In this document: in pieces, positions 51,527 to 60,896 of the stretch | Layout of the letters: each line of letters starts with the position of its first letter | Numbering within the stretch: the stretch's first letter is position 1 | From: Chryseobacterium oryzae | GTDB lineage: Bacteria; Bacteroidota; Bacteroidia; Flavobacteriales; Weeksellaceae | NCBI RefSeq assembly: GCF_022811665.1 | Contig: NZ_CP094529.1 | Location: 2,976,001 to 3,040,000, forward strand | Reading direction: 5' to 3' | Length of the DNA: 64,000 nucleotides | Notes under the pieces: model-generated | What the model was told of the DNA's origin: nothing | Seen by the model: only the letters and a program-made list of their open reading frames with translations | Databases searched by the model: none | Translations under genes and position numbers: made by a program

Positions 51527-52301
51527 CCTTCTCGTATTGGTTATTTATTCTAATCTTCAGGCACAGGTTAACTGCAATACAATGCAGAATGACAACTGTA
51601 AAAAGGCCTGCGAGATGTATAATTATTGGGAAGAATATGGACAGGGAACCCGAGAGTCTCAGGAAGGTTTTGATGAAGCGATAAAACTATGTCCCACATT
51701 TTCCAATTTATATAAAGAAAAAGCAGTTCCTTATCTTAAAAACGGAGATTTTATCTCTTGGAAAATACTAATAGATAAGGCTGTAAATCTCGACCCTAAA
51801 ATGAATTTAGGCTACAGAGGTTGGTGCAAATACCAGTTTTTGAGAGATTACAAAGGAGCTATTGAGGATATTGAGGCTTTAGAAAAATTATATCCCAATG
51901 GTTATTTAGGCTATTCTCAAAATGGAGATTACGAATTGCATATTGCAAAAGCGATTTGCTATTCCGCTTTAGGGCAAAGAGAAAAAGCGGTCTCGATTAT
52001 AGAAAACCAGTTGGCGAAAAAAGACCATACGGTTGGTTTTTACGATTATTACCAATTGGGAGTTACCTATTTTGAACTCGGAAAATACGATAAAGCCTTA
52101 GAAAATTTCGAAAAGCAAAGTAAACAATACGATTTTGCCGAAAATATATATTTTAAAAGTAAAGTTTCAAAAATTAGGAACAAAGATTATTTGGATTTAA
52201 AAAAGTTAGCTCTCAAAAGCTATGATGAAGGAAAAACCATGAAAGATGGCTATACTCATCACTTCAACAAAGTTTACAGAACTGAAATTGAGGAACTTTA
52301 A
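51498..52301 (+). CDS. Exported tetratricopeptide-repeat protein
   Basis: 267 residues from ATG 51498, inside the previous gene. A signal segment (residues 5-23) is followed by a Cys-containing stretch (CNTMQNDNCKKACEMY) and then TPR-like helices. The clearest repeats are YYQLGVTYFELGKYDKALENFEKQ and the GAIEDIEALEKLYPNGYLGYSQNG segment. Probably a periplasmic interaction scaffold. Overlap with the TonB_C-like lipoprotein gene suggests the two proteins work together; no function is known. Confidence 0.75.
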   Translation: MEKFQKYYLSLLVLVIYSNLQAQVNCNTMQNDNCKKACEMYNYWEEYGQGTRESQEGFDEAIKLCPTFSNLYKEKAVPYLKNGDFISWKILIDKAVNLDPKMNLGYRGWCKYQFLRDYKGAIEDIEALEKLYPNGYLGYSQNGDYELHIAKAICYSALGQREKAVSIIENQLAKKDHTVGFYDYYQLGVTYFELGKYDKALENFEKQSKQYDFAENIYFKSKVSKIRNKDYLDLKKLALKSYDEGKTMKDGYTHHFNKVYRTEIEEL

Positions 52302-52327
52302 TATTTAAATCTAAAAAATCAAAAACA

Positions 52328-53623
52328 ATGAACGAACTTCAAAATATAAAAAACCGCTTCGGAATCATCGGGAATTTCCCTGCATTAAACCGAGCATTAG
52401 AAAAAGCAATACAAGTAGCACCAACCGATATTTCGGTACTTGTAATTGGAGAAAGTGGTGTGGGAAAAGAATTTATCCCGAAAATCATTCATTCAGAATC
52501 CAAAAGAAAACATCAGCCTTACATTGTGGTAAACTGTGGTGCAATCCCGGAAGGAACTATTGATTCCGAATTATTCGGTCACGAAAAAGGGGCATTTACA
52601 GGAGCTACGGCAACCAGAAAAGGATATTTTGAGGTTGCCGATGGCGGAACCATTTTTCTTGATGAAGTGGGCGAACTGCCTTTGCAAACCCAGGTGCGTT
52701 TACTAAGAGTTTTAGAAAGCGGAGAGTTTATGAAGGTAGGATCTTCTCAAATTCAGAAAACCAACGTAAGAATTGTTGCTGCAACGAACGTGAATATGAT
52801 GAAGGCAATTCAGGATGGGCGTTTCCGTGAAGATTTATTTTACCGTCTGAACACCGTGCAGATAGATATGCCGCCTTTGAGAGAAAGAAAAGGAGATATC
52901 CATTTACTTTTCAGAAAATTTGCGATAGATTTTGCCGAAAAATACAGAATGCCGGAGTTGGAACTGGAGCCAAGTGCCGTTCATTACATTGAAAATTATT
53001 CTTTCCCGGGAAATGTGCGCCAGCTGAGAAACCTGGTGGAACAAATGACAGTAGTGGAAAGAGACCGAAAAATCTCTGTTGAAAAGCTTGCGGAATACAT
53101 CCCGATGGATGCACATCTGCCAATGGTAGTTACGCAACCCAATACCCCGAAGCAAAATGATTTTGGAAGTGAAAGGGAAATCATGTACAAAATTCTCTTC
53201 GATATGAGAAACGATATAAATGATTTAAAATCCTTAACTTCGGAACTCATTAAGAACAGGGGCAATTCGGATCTGAGCAATCAGGAGAAAAATCTAATCA
53301 GCAGAATTTATACTCCTGAAGCAACTCCTCAGACGGCAAGTCCCAACTCTTTATTATACTTTGAAAATAATAATAACGTAAGCAGTCAGAATATTCAGAA
53401 TCCTACAATTATTTCGAATCCTGAAGATTCTTACGAGGATTTTGAGGATATTGAAATTGAAGAAAACAAGCCGGAATCTCTATCTTTACAAAACAATGAA
53501 AAAGATTTGATTGTAAAAGCTTTAGAGAAGCACAACGGCAGAAGAAACCGCGCTGCAGACGAACTGGGAATTTCGCAACGAACCTTATATAGAAAAATAA
53601 AACAATACAATCTCGAAGAATAA
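52328..53623 (+). CDS. Sigma-54-dependent transcriptional activator without a sensor domain
   Basis: 431 residues. The AAA+ domain begins at once: Walker A GESGVGKE at 41-48, sigma-54 contact loop GAFTGA at 88-93, DEVGELPL, and FPGNVRQLRNLVEQ. A polar linker (about 260-385) with an acidic stretch leads to a C-terminal Fis-type helix-turn-helix (AADELGISQRTLYRKIKQ). There is no receiver, GAF or PAS domain, so control must come from another protein, as in PspF. It is followed within about 700 bp by lptE, which suggests an envelope-stress or outer-membrane role. Confidence 0.93.
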   Translation: MNELQNIKNRFGIIGNFPALNRALEKAIQVAPTDISVLVIGESGVGKEFIPKIIHSESKRKHQPYIVVNCGAIPEGTIDSELFGHEKGAFTGATATRKGYFEVADGGTIFLDEVGELPLQTQVRLLRVLESGEFMKVGSSQIQKTNVRIVAATNVNMMKAIQDGRFREDLFYRLNTVQIDMPPLRERKGDIHLLFRKFAIDFAEKYRMPELELEPSAVHYIENYSFPGNVRQLRNLVEQMTVVERDRKISVEKLAEYIPMDAHLPMVVTQPNTPKQNDFGSEREIMYKILFDMRNDINDLKSLTSELIKNRGNSDLSNQEKNLISRIYTPEATPQTASPNSLLYFENNNNVSSQNIQNPTIISNPEDSYEDFEDIEIEENKPESLSLQNNEKDLIVKALEKHNGRRNRAADELGISQRTLYRKIKQYNLEE

Positions 53624-53635
53624 AAATTTAATTTT

Positions 53636-54340
53636 ATGAATACACACATTACGGCTAAGCCCATCGATTTTAAGTTTGGTGACTACATCAGTAAAGGATT
53701 TAATTTATTGAAAAATAATTATGGGTCAGTTTTTTTGGGTTTTCTTGTAACAATAGTTATGAGTATCATTCCTTTTTGTGGTCTTGTAGCTCTTGGAAAT
53801 TATCACAAGTATTTAAGAAAAATAAGCAAAAACCAAAATGCAAGTGCAGGTGAAATTTTTGATTTTAAGGACTTTATGCCCTACTTCATTTTGCAATTAA
53901 TCATCTTAGCTGCAGTATTTGTAATGTATATTCCCATAATTATTATTGTAGCGATTACTGGTGGAGTTAGTGAATATTCTAATGATGGAGGTTCAAGCTT
54001 TCCGTTCATCTTATTTCCCGTGATGGCGATTATGATTTTCTTTTTATATTATCTTTTGCTTAAAACTTTTTATATCGTTCCTTTGATAAGTCTTAAAGGT
54101 ATTACCGATATTAAAACAGCATGGAATATTTCTAAAGTAATGACTAAAGGTAATTTAATCATGATTTTATTATTCAGCATAGTTTTAAGTTTTTTATCTC
54201 AACTTGGAATTTTAGCTTGTGGTATTGGTATTTTTTTCACGTTACCTTTAATATATACATGCAATCATATTGCCTACGAAGATGCTCTTCAGCAGATTGA
54301 ATATGATGAAATTAAAGAAATAGGTACACAAGAATTATAA
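53636..54340 (+). CDS. Multi-pass membrane protein
   Basis: 234 residues, five or six hydrophobic helices (about 28-50, 80-105, 117-145, 172-205). The opening KPIDFKFGDYISKGFNLLKNN followed by membrane helices and GITDIKTAWNISKVMTKGN recalls the DUF975/glycerophosphodiester phosphodiesterase membrane-domain group. I cannot name it firmly. No signal peptide. It lies 12 bp after the sigma-54 activator and 4 bp before lptE, so it is in their operon. Confidence 0.7.
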   Translation: MNTHITAKPIDFKFGDYISKGFNLLKNNYGSVFLGFLVTIVMSIIPFCGLVALGNYHKYLRKISKNQNASAGEIFDFKDFMPYFILQLIILAAVFVMYIPIIIIVAITGGVSEYSNDGGSSFPFILFPVMAIMIFFLYYLLLKTFYIVPLISLKGITDIKTAWNISKVMTKGNLIMILLFSIVLSFLSQLGILACGIGIFFTLPLIYTCNHIAYEDALQQIEYDEIKEIGTQEL

Positions 54341-54344
54341 TAAA

Positions 54345-54866
54345 ATGAATACGCTCAAAAATCTTTTAATTTTAATGGTATCTGTGGGGTTTCTCAATTC
54401 CTGCTACACCTTTACAGGCTCTTCTCTGAAAGATGAAAAAACAGTTCAGATTAACGAGTTTCCCAACAATGCAGCTTTGGTAAATCCTGCATTATCTCAG
54501 CAATTTTCTACGGATATTCAGAACAGGTTTTTACAGCGTACCACTTTAAAAGGAACCAAAACGAATCCCGATATATTAATTGAGGGTGAAATTACAGATT
54601 ACGGAATTACTCCTACAACCATTAGTTCTTCAACGCAGCAGACCAGTGCGGGAACTATACAACAATCTCAGAATAAGCTTACGATTACTGTAAAAGTGCG
54701 TTACGAAAACAAACTGCATTCTGAATTAAGTTTTGAAAGAACCTATGTGGATGAAGCCGTTTTCAACAGTAATTTATCCCAGAGCCAGATCGAAACTTCT
54801 CAGGTAAAACTGGTAACAGACAGAATTATTAATAAAATTTTCAACGACATTGTCGCTAACTGGTAA
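54345..54866 (+). CDS. lptE: LPS-assembly lipoprotein LptE
   Basis: 173 residues. Lipobox Cys20 (FLNSC) followed by YTFTGSSL. The TVQINEFPNNA and ALSQQFSTDIQNRFLQRTTL segments are the family pattern in Bacteroidetes, and the D-x-x-I-E-G-E-I strand follows. It plugs LptD and delivers LPS to the cell surface. It lies in a tight run: 4 bp after a membrane protein and 4 bp before the large acidic protein. LptD is not in the window. Confidence 0.85.
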   Translation: MNTLKNLLILMVSVGFLNSCYTFTGSSLKDEKTVQINEFPNNAALVNPALSQQFSTDIQNRFLQRTTLKGTKTNPDILIEGEITDYGITPTTISSSTQQTSAGTIQQSQNKLTITVKVRYENKLHSELSFERTYVDEAVFNSNLSQSQIETSQVKLVTDRIINKIFNDIVANW

Positions 54867-54870
54867 GATA

Positions 54871-56832
54871 ATGAATAACAGAGTTTTAGAATTATTAAAA
54901 AATCCAAAAATTATTCAGCCAGAAGATTTAAATCTTTTGAAAGAAGAAATTAATTCTTTTCCTTACATTCAGAATATCCGTGCATTGCATTTGTACGGAG
55001 TTCATCTTTTCGATAAAGAAAACTACCAGAAAGATTTATCTACCACGGCTGCCTATACAACAGACAAGAAAATTCTCTATCAGCTAATTAACGGAAAGCC
55101 ACAGCCAAAACAGGAAATTCAGACAAAAGAAATTCCGGTGGAAGATATTAAAGAAACTGAGAACATTCTACCACAGGAAGAAAAACCTGCAAAACACGAT
55201 TACGAAGCGATTTCCGAGTCTTTAATTATCCCTAAAGCTGAAATAAAGACAGTTATTGTAAACGGAGAGCGAAACAGAATTTTATATGAGGGAGAAGAAA
55301 ATTTCCTGAATGAAGAAAATTCCGAAAAAATAGATTTAGAATCTACCATAGAATCTGGCGTAATTGTTACCCAAAAGGCAGAAAGTTCTCCAATTTCATC
55401 GTCAACTGAAGAAATTATTGTTAATAAAAAAGAAGAAGAATTCCCTGAAGAAAACGAAACTAAAAATAAAGATTCTGAAAAATTTAATGAAAATTCTACA
55501 ACAGAAGATCTTGACATAGAAACGGTAATTGATGAAAGTACAATAAATTCTGAAAAAGTTTCGGAAGAAATAGATAATGAAGCCGAAATCAGCTTTATAG
55601 AAACCGAACCTTTTGAGCCTCAAAAAGAGAATGTAGAAGAAGATGTTGAGGAAATTCATGTAGAAAAAGAAGAAGCCCAAGAACCGCTGAATGCAGAAAC
55701 TATTGTTGAAGAGAATAAAATAGAGAGTCCGAAAATTGAAGAAGAAATTCAGGACGATTCTCAGCTAAGTTTTCACGGGACAGAATCTTTCTTTCCAAAT
55801 GTGAAAATTGAAACTGCTCAACCCAACCAAGAGGTAAAAACTGAAGAGAAAAAATCTTCTGCCAATAAATACGAAGATGAAATGCGCCGTCTGATTGAAG
55901 AGGTTGAAAAAAAGATGAAATCTCAAAAAAAGGCAGAACCGGAGACGGATAAAGAAGAAAGCATTTTGCATTCCGGAAACGAAATCAGTTTCTCTGAAAC
56001 TCAAGATTTTGTTGTTGATTTTTCGCCGAAAGAGGAAAAAGAAGACGTAATTGAAGAGCCTTCAACAGAAGAAATTTCTTCGGATAGCAATGAAATTGAT
56101 GAAGAGCCTATTGCAAATACTGCCTGGAAACCCATGAGTCTTGAAAGCAGTTTGCCCGATTCTTTAATAGATAAAAAAGAGAGTCAGGAAAAAACCGTTG
56201 AAAAGATCATTCCAGAAGCTAAAACCTCTGAAATTACTCCAAATAAAAGTATAGTGGAAGAGCAACCTCAGATTTCTAATGAAGCAAAAGAGGAAACGGC
56301 TGAAGAAGAGAAAACTTTAGAAGAAAAAGAAACTGAGAGTGAAGTTCCTGTGATGAATGTTTCGTTTTTCGGATCTGAAATCTCTTCATTGCCTATCAAT
56401 AACAAGAAAAATGCTGAAGAAAGCGTTGCTCCAAAAGAAGAACCTCTAAAAGAAGAATCTGTAAAGAAAACGGAGTCGGTTGACAGTAATGTTCCAGGCT
56501 TCATCAATACGTGGCAAAGTTGGCTTAAAATAGACCGTACAGAAGAAATTTTAAAAGAAAAAACAGCAACAAAAAATAAAGCTATTGAATCTTTTATAGA
56601 AAACAACCCAAAAATCAGCCAATTAAAAGATGAAGTAAGTTTTACGGTAAAAGAGAAAACGGACGATATTTCTCATTTGATGACCGAAACTCTCGCAAAC
56701 CTTTATATTGAACAAAAGCTGTATACGAAAGCGATAAACGCTTTTCAGGCACTTATCCAAAAGCATCCCGCCAGAAAAGATTATTTTGAAGGTAAAATCC
56801 AGGAAATAAAGGATAGCAGAGGAAAAAACTAA
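54871..56832 (+). CDS. Large acidic protein with repeated SF-x-x-T-E-x-F motif and C-terminal TPR-like helices
   Basis: 653 residues from ATG 54871; an earlier TTG at 54850 overlaps lptE and is rejected. The N-terminal domain (about 1-75) is helical (LKEEINSFPYIQNIRALHLYG). Residues about 85-560 are a Glu/Lys-rich disordered region with four copies of one short motif: ISFIETEPF (240), LSFHGTESF (299), ISFSETQDF (372), VSFFGSEIS (497). The C-terminal segment LMTETLANLYIEQKLYTKAINAFQALIQKHP (about 605-650) is a TPR pair. No signal peptide, so cytosolic or peripheral. Function unknown. Confidence 0.8.
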   Translation: MNNRVLELLKNPKIIQPEDLNLLKEEINSFPYIQNIRALHLYGVHLFDKENYQKDLSTTAAYTTDKKILYQLINGKPQPKQEIQTKEIPVEDIKETENILPQEEKPAKHDYEAISESLIIPKAEIKTVIVNGERNRILYEGEENFLNEENSEKIDLESTIESGVIVTQKAESSPISSSTEEIIVNKKEEEFPEENETKNKDSEKFNENSTTEDLDIETVIDESTINSEKVSEEIDNEAEISFIETEPFEPQKENVEEDVEEIHVEKEEAQEPLNAETIVEENKIESPKIEEEIQDDSQLSFHGTESFFPNVKIETAQPNQEVKTEEKKSSANKYEDEMRRLIEEVEKKMKSQKKAEPETDKEESILHSGNEISFSETQDFVVDFSPKEEKEDVIEEPSTEEISSDSNEIDEEPIANTAWKPMSLESSLPDSLIDKKESQEKTVEKIIPEAKTSEITPNKSIVEEQPQISNEAKEETAEEEKTLEEKETESEVPVMNVSFFGSEISSLPINNKKNAEESVAPKEEPLKEESVKKTESVDSNVPGFINTWQSWLKIDRTEEILKEKTATKNKAIESFIENNPKISQLKDEVSFTVKEKTDDISHLMTETLANLYIEQKLYTKAINAFQALIQKHPARKDYFEGKIQEIKDSRGKN

Positions 56833-56858
56833 GAGTAATTTTATTACAGAATAAAAAT

Positions 56859-56890
56859 GAAGCCCGAAATTAATAATTTCGGGCTTCTTT
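56859..56890. terminator. Strong bidirectional intrinsic terminator
   Basis: GAAGCCCGAAATT (56859-56871) and AATTTCGGGCTTC (56875-56887) form a perfect 13-bp stem. It separates the + strand lptE run from the minus-strand division cluster. Confidence 0.93.
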
Positions 56891-56976
56891 AATCAAATCG
56901 ATATGCAAAGGTTGAATATCCAATAATAAATATAGCTGCATGATGATCATCATCATTTATCAGCCATCAATAATAC

Positions 56977-57423
56977 TTAGGAAAGCAGCTTTTTAGCCAT
57001 TTCGGAAATACTTTTCCCATCAGATTTTCCGGCTAAATTTTTTGAAGCTATTCCCATAACTTTACCTAAATCTTTTACAGATTCGGCTCCTACTTCAGCA
57101 ATAATTGCTTTCATTTCGGTTTCCAGCTCTTCCGCAGAAAGCTGTTTAGGTAAAAACTGCTCTATCACTTTCATCTGAGCTTCTTCTACTTCCGCAAGAT
57201 CGTTTCTTCCCTGTGCAGCAAACTGATCAAAAGAATCTTTACGCTGCTTTACCATTCTCTGAAGAATGGCAATTTCCTGTTCTGCAGAAACTTCTGCTCC
57301 TAAAGCTTCTGTTTTTAATAATAATATTTGAGATTTTACAGCACGAAGAGAGTCCAAAGCTATTTTATCTTTAGCTCTCATTGCTGTTTTAATCGCTTCG
57401 TTTATGGTATTTTCTAAACTCAT
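56977..57423 (-). CDS. GatB/YqeY domain protein
   Basis: 148 residues, all-helical. The opening AIKTAMRAKDKIALDSLRAVKS and the C-terminal DLGKVMGIASKNLAGKSDGKSISEMAKKLL are the YqeY signature, shared with the tRNA-binding tail of GatB. It may bind tRNA, but its role is not established. It is the last gene of the minus-strand cluster, 103 bp after ftsZ. The spacer before it contains copies of the division-cluster repeats. Confidence 0.92.
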   Translation of the reverse strand: MSLENTINEAIKTAMRAKDKIALDSLRAVKSQILLLKTEALGAEVSAEQEIAILQRMVKQRKDSFDQFAAQGRNDLAEVEEAQMKVIEQFLPKQLSAEELETEMKAIIAEVGAESVKDLGKVMGIASKNLAGKSDGKSISEMAKKLLS

Positions 57424-57435
57424 AATTTTTGTATT

Positions 57436-57455
57436 AATGTAAAAAGTACAATGTA
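57436..57455. repeat. Division-cluster spacer repeat, copy A
   Basis: The 20-mer AATGTAAAAAGTACAATGTA, identical to copy B at 61880. It lies between the yqeY start and ftsZ. Confidence 0.75.
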
Positions 57456-57490
57456 TTTATGATTAAAATATAAAACGATTCTGATATATC

Positions 57491-57505
57491 GTAAATACAT
57501 TTTAC
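57491..57505. repeat. Near-palindromic 15-mer, copy A
   Basis: GTAAATACATTTTAC differs at one position from GTAAATGCATTTTAC at 63365-63379. Both are nearly self-complementary and lie in spacers of the same cluster. Confidence 0.65.
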
Positions 57506-57526
57506 GTAAATACATGAGTACAATTC

Positions 57527-59410
57527 TTAATCTACATCTTTATTTAAAAATCTGTTTTCTCTAATCTGCATATTTCCGTTGTTATCAGAAAGATACGTGT
57601 TGATGTTTTGGTCTGATGCGTTACTTCCGTCTATAGAAATATTTTTTCTCTTGAAAGCCGGTACAGATTCAAAATCATTAACTACATCGAAATTTTGGTA
57701 ACGGGAATTAAACTCTTTCAGTTTATTTCTTCTTTCCGTTACGCGCTCCTGATCTGCAGGTTTGCTTACAAAAGTAAATTCGCTTTCTGTCTGAACAGAT
57801 GTTTCAGAATGGAACTCAACAGTATTTTTTGGATCTTCTTTTACTTCGAAAGTGTTCTGAACTTCTACCGCTTTTTCTTCAATGATACTTGTAAAAGTTT
57901 CTACTTCATTTTTTGGCTGTCCAAAATCATTTTTCGGTTCGTTTACGGGCTCATTTACAGTAAAGCTGAATTCTACAGGCTTTTCATCGGAATACACTCT
58001 GGAAAAATCATTGCTTTTTGGCTCTTCTTGTTTATTTTCAAAATCGAATGTGAAAGATTGGGTTTCCAAATCGTTATCTGTTTCTTCATCAAAAGAAAAA
58101 AGATTGTAGGCATCATCCTGAGAATCGTCACCCTTCCAACTTTGAGCCGGATTATCTATTGTATCCTGATCTCTGTCTGAAAATTTGACTTCTGTTTTTA
58201 CATCTTCATCCTCAACAATCATTTTTTTTTCATTGGAAGAAACCTTGAATTGTGGTGTATCCTGCTCTTCATCGTCTAATCTGAAAAGATTTTTTCCTCC
58301 AAAATCATATCCCTGCTCCACTTCTGTTTCTCTTTCTTCTTTTGTTTTGAAAGGCGAAGTTTTTGGCGCATCCAATGCATCATTCAAACCTATTCTGATT
58401 TTTTCAGTAGGTCCGGCAAATTTTTTATTATCATTAGAAAAACCCGTTGCAATAACCAATACACTTACTGCATCGCCCAATTCTTCATCTGCACCCACAC
58501 CAAAGATAATATCCGCAGTGTTTCCTGCTTCCTTCTGAATATAATCCATGATAATACCGATTTCGTCCATAGTAGCTTCTTCGGCACCACTTCGGATTAA
58601 TAAGAGTACATTTCTAGCTCCGGTAATTTTGTTGTCGTTCAATAATGGAGAATCTAATGCTTTTCTTACCGCTTCTTCAGCTTTATTTTCGCCTGAAGCC
58701 ATTCCTGTTGACATTAATGCCGTACCGGAATTCTGAAGCACAGATTTAGCATCTCTAAAGTCAATATTCACATCAAAATAACCTGTAATAACTTCTGCCA
58801 TTCCTTTTGCGGCATTTGTTAAAACTTCATCGGCTTTCGAGAATCCCTGTTTAAAACCTAAATTCCCGAACTGCTGTCTTAATTTATCGTTATTGATGAC
58901 AATTAGAGAATCAACATTATTTCTCAGTTTTTCAAGACCATTTTCTGCCTGCTCCAGTCTTCTTTTCCCTTCAAAACTGAAAGGTACGGTAACAATTCCT
59001 ACCGTAAGAATCCCCATATCTTTGGCAACTTTGGCAATTACGGGAGCGGCTCCGGTTCCGGTTCCACCGCCCATTCCTGCAGTAATAAAGACCATTTTGG
59101 TGTTTTGTCCCATGGCTGCTTTAATGTCTTCTATACTTTCAATAGCAGCTTTCTCTCCTACTTCAGGATCTGCTCCTGCTCCAAGACCTTCTGTAATGGT
59201 AACTCCCAACTGTACTTTGTTGGAAACAGGATTATTGTCTAGAGTTTGGGCATCTGTATTGCAGATAACGAAATCTACACCGTGAATTCCTTTTTCGTAC
59301 ATGTGCTTCAGCGCATTGTTACCGCCGCCACCTACACCGATTACTTTTATAATTGATGAATTTCCTTTTGGCAAATCAAATGAAAATCCTTGTGTACCTA
59401 TATTTTCCAT
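57527..59410 (-). CDS. ftsZ: Cell division protein FtsZ
   Basis: 627 residues. Tubulin-like GTPase that forms the cytokinetic ring. G-box GGGTGTGAAPVIA, the N-terminal GVGGGGNNAL loop and the T7 region VNIDFRDAKSV, which supplies the catalytic Asp of the neighbouring subunit, are all present. The core ends near residue 335. About 290 further residues are a Glu/Asp/Phe-rich disordered tail, much longer than in Proteobacteria but normal for Flavobacteria. The tail ends RENRFLNKDVD, the likely partner-binding peptide. It follows ftsA in the usual dcw order. Confidence 0.97.
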   Translation of the reverse strand: MENIGTQGFSFDLPKGNSSIIKVIGVGGGGNNALKHMYEKGIHGVDFVICNTDAQTLDNNPVSNKVQLGVTITEGLGAGADPEVGEKAAIESIEDIKAAMGQNTKMVFITAGMGGGTGTGAAPVIAKVAKDMGILTVGIVTVPFSFEGKRRLEQAENGLEKLRNNVDSLIVINNDKLRQQFGNLGFKQGFSKADEVLTNAAKGMAEVITGYFDVNIDFRDAKSVLQNSGTALMSTGMASGENKAEEAVRKALDSPLLNDNKITGARNVLLLIRSGAEEATMDEIGIIMDYIQKEAGNTADIIFGVGADEELGDAVSVLVIATGFSNDNKKFAGPTEKIRIGLNDALDAPKTSPFKTKEERETEVEQGYDFGGKNLFRLDDEEQDTPQFKVSSNEKKMIVEDEDVKTEVKFSDRDQDTIDNPAQSWKGDDSQDDAYNLFSFDEETDNDLETQSFTFDFENKQEEPKSNDFSRVYSDEKPVEFSFTVNEPVNEPKNDFGQPKNEVETFTSIIEEKAVEVQNTFEVKEDPKNTVEFHSETSVQTESEFTFVSKPADQERVTERRNKLKEFNSRYQNFDVVNDFESVPAFKRKNISIDGSNASDQNINTYLSDNNGNMQIRENRFLNKDVD

Positions 59411-59488
59411 GCTTTATTTTTTTATAATTGATAATTGATTAATGATATTTGACAATCATTGATCGCATATCATTCATCATTTATATTT
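59411..59488. other. AT-rich ftsA-ftsZ spacer with short internal repeats
   Basis: A 78-bp spacer of nearly pure A/T with several ATTGAT and ATCATT units in both orientations. It could form weak hairpins. No promoter box is clear. It is not the same sequence as the 20-mer repeats in the neighbouring spacers. Confidence 0.4.
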
Positions 59489-60874
59489 TTATTCTACTTC
59501 TTCAAAGAATTTTTTTACTTTCTCCATTAAAGACTGTCCAAATGTTGGTTTAGACGGTTTTGCAGGCTGCTGAACTTTCACTTCCTCTTTCATTTCGTCT
59601 ATAGCAACAATCTGTTGGGAAACCGTAGTTTCGTTTACTGTTTGCTGCTTTTCTTCTGCTTTAGCTTCAACCTTGGTTTCAATAATTTCATCAATAACGG
59701 TAGTTTTCTTATCTCTGATTTTCAAACTCTCCATTAGCAACCCTATTGAAGTGGCAAATTCCGGCCCTTTAAGATACTGATTTTTATCGTTGGCAATATA
59801 CTCATTTGCAAAACCAATTCTACTATCGAATCCTGTGGTATAATTTGCAAGCTGACGAAGATGTTTCAAATTAGAACCACCACCGGTAAGTACAATTCCT
59901 GCAATCAGTTTTTTCTTTTGTTCGAAGGCACCATATGCTTTTAATTCGGTGTTCACCATTTCTAGAATCTCCTCAACTCTTGCATTAATAATCTGTGCTA
60001 AAGTTTTAAGAGAAATTTCTTTATCCGGTCTTCCGTGAAGCCCTGGAATGGTAACAAATGTACTGTCTTTCTCTAATTCCGGAACCGCTGAACCAAATTT
60101 TACCTTTAATTGCTCTGCATGTTTTTCTATGATTGAACAGCCTTCTTTAATATCTTCGGTAATAATTCCTCCACCATAAGGAATTACACAGGTATGACGG
60201 ATAATATTATCTTTAAAAATAGCAATATCTGTAGTTCCACCACCAATATCTACAATGGCAACTCCTGCTTCTTTTTCTTCTTTGGTTAAAACAGCTTCTG
60301 AAGATGCCAAAGGCTCCAAAGTAAGTGCTTCCATCTCTAAACCGGCTTCTCTAACACATCTTGCGATATTTCGGATGCTTCCCATTTGCCCTACAACCAC
60401 ATGGAAATTGGCTTCCAAACGTTTTCCGTGCATACCAACCGGCTCCTGAATTTCCCCTTCAGAATCTACTTTATATTCCTGAGGAAGAACATGGATAATT
60501 TCTTCTCCCGGAAGCATAACCAGTTTTTTTACCTGATCTTTTAATGCTTCTATATCATCATCGGTAATAAATTTATCCGGATGTTCTCGCATAATGTAAT
60601 CGGAATGTTGCAAAGAACGGATATGTTTACCTGCAATTCCTACTGTTACTTTCTTTATGGGAACACCTGCGCTAGACTGTGCTTCGGACACAGCCGCTTT
60701 AATTGAATTAATAGTCTGCGAAATATTATTCACAATCCCTTTGTGTACTCCAAGACTTTTGGCTTTACCAACACCGAGAACTTCTATTTTCCCGTGTGCA
60801 TTCCTCCTTCCGACAATGGCGACAATTTTTGTTGTCCCAATGTCCAGACCTACTGAATACTCTTGATTTTCCAT
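59489..60874 (-). CDS. ftsA: Cell division protein FtsA
   Basis: 461 residues. Actin-fold membrane tether of FtsZ. Phosphate-1 loop VGLDIGTTKIVAIVG, the AIVDIGGGTTDIAIF loop, and IVLTGGGSNLKHLR. Residues about 395-440 are a Lys/Glu/Gln-rich linker, and the C-terminus FGQSLMEKVKKFFEEVE is the amphipathic membrane-targeting helix. It lies between ftsQ (22 bp) and ftsZ (78 bp), the standard order. Complete. Confidence 0.96.
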   Translation of the reverse strand: MENQEYSVGLDIGTTKIVAIVGRRNAHGKIEVLGVGKAKSLGVHKGIVNNISQTINSIKAAVSEAQSSAGVPIKKVTVGIAGKHIRSLQHSDYIMREHPDKFITDDDIEALKDQVKKLVMLPGEEIIHVLPQEYKVDSEGEIQEPVGMHGKRLEANFHVVVGQMGSIRNIARCVREAGLEMEALTLEPLASSEAVLTKEEKEAGVAIVDIGGGTTDIAIFKDNIIRHTCVIPYGGGIITEDIKEGCSIIEKHAEQLKVKFGSAVPELEKDSTFVTIPGLHGRPDKEISLKTLAQIINARVEEILEMVNTELKAYGAFEQKKKLIAGIVLTGGGSNLKHLRQLANYTTGFDSRIGFANEYIANDKNQYLKGPEFATSIGLLMESLKIRDKKTTVIDEIIETKVEAKAEEKQQTVNETTVSQQIVAIDEMKEEVKVQQPAKPSKPTFGQSLMEKVKKFFEEVE

Positions 60875-60896
60875 TGCTTATATTGATTTGATTTTT

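Noticed and set aside
54850..54870. TTG start for the large acidic protein, overlapping lptE
   Set aside because: The ATG at 54871, 4 bp after the lptE stop, gives a better N-terminus and normal operon spacing.
56940..56956. ATGATGATCATCAT palindrome downstream of yqeY
   Set aside because: It is a simple ATG/CAT trinucleotide run. Symmetry of this kind arises easily, and no gene start lies next to it.
57695..59285. Several plus-strand open frames of 62-161 codons antisense to ftsZ
   Set aside because: ftsZ is certain on the minus strand. The antisense frames are Ser/Phe-rich products of its codon bias and have no promoter or family support.
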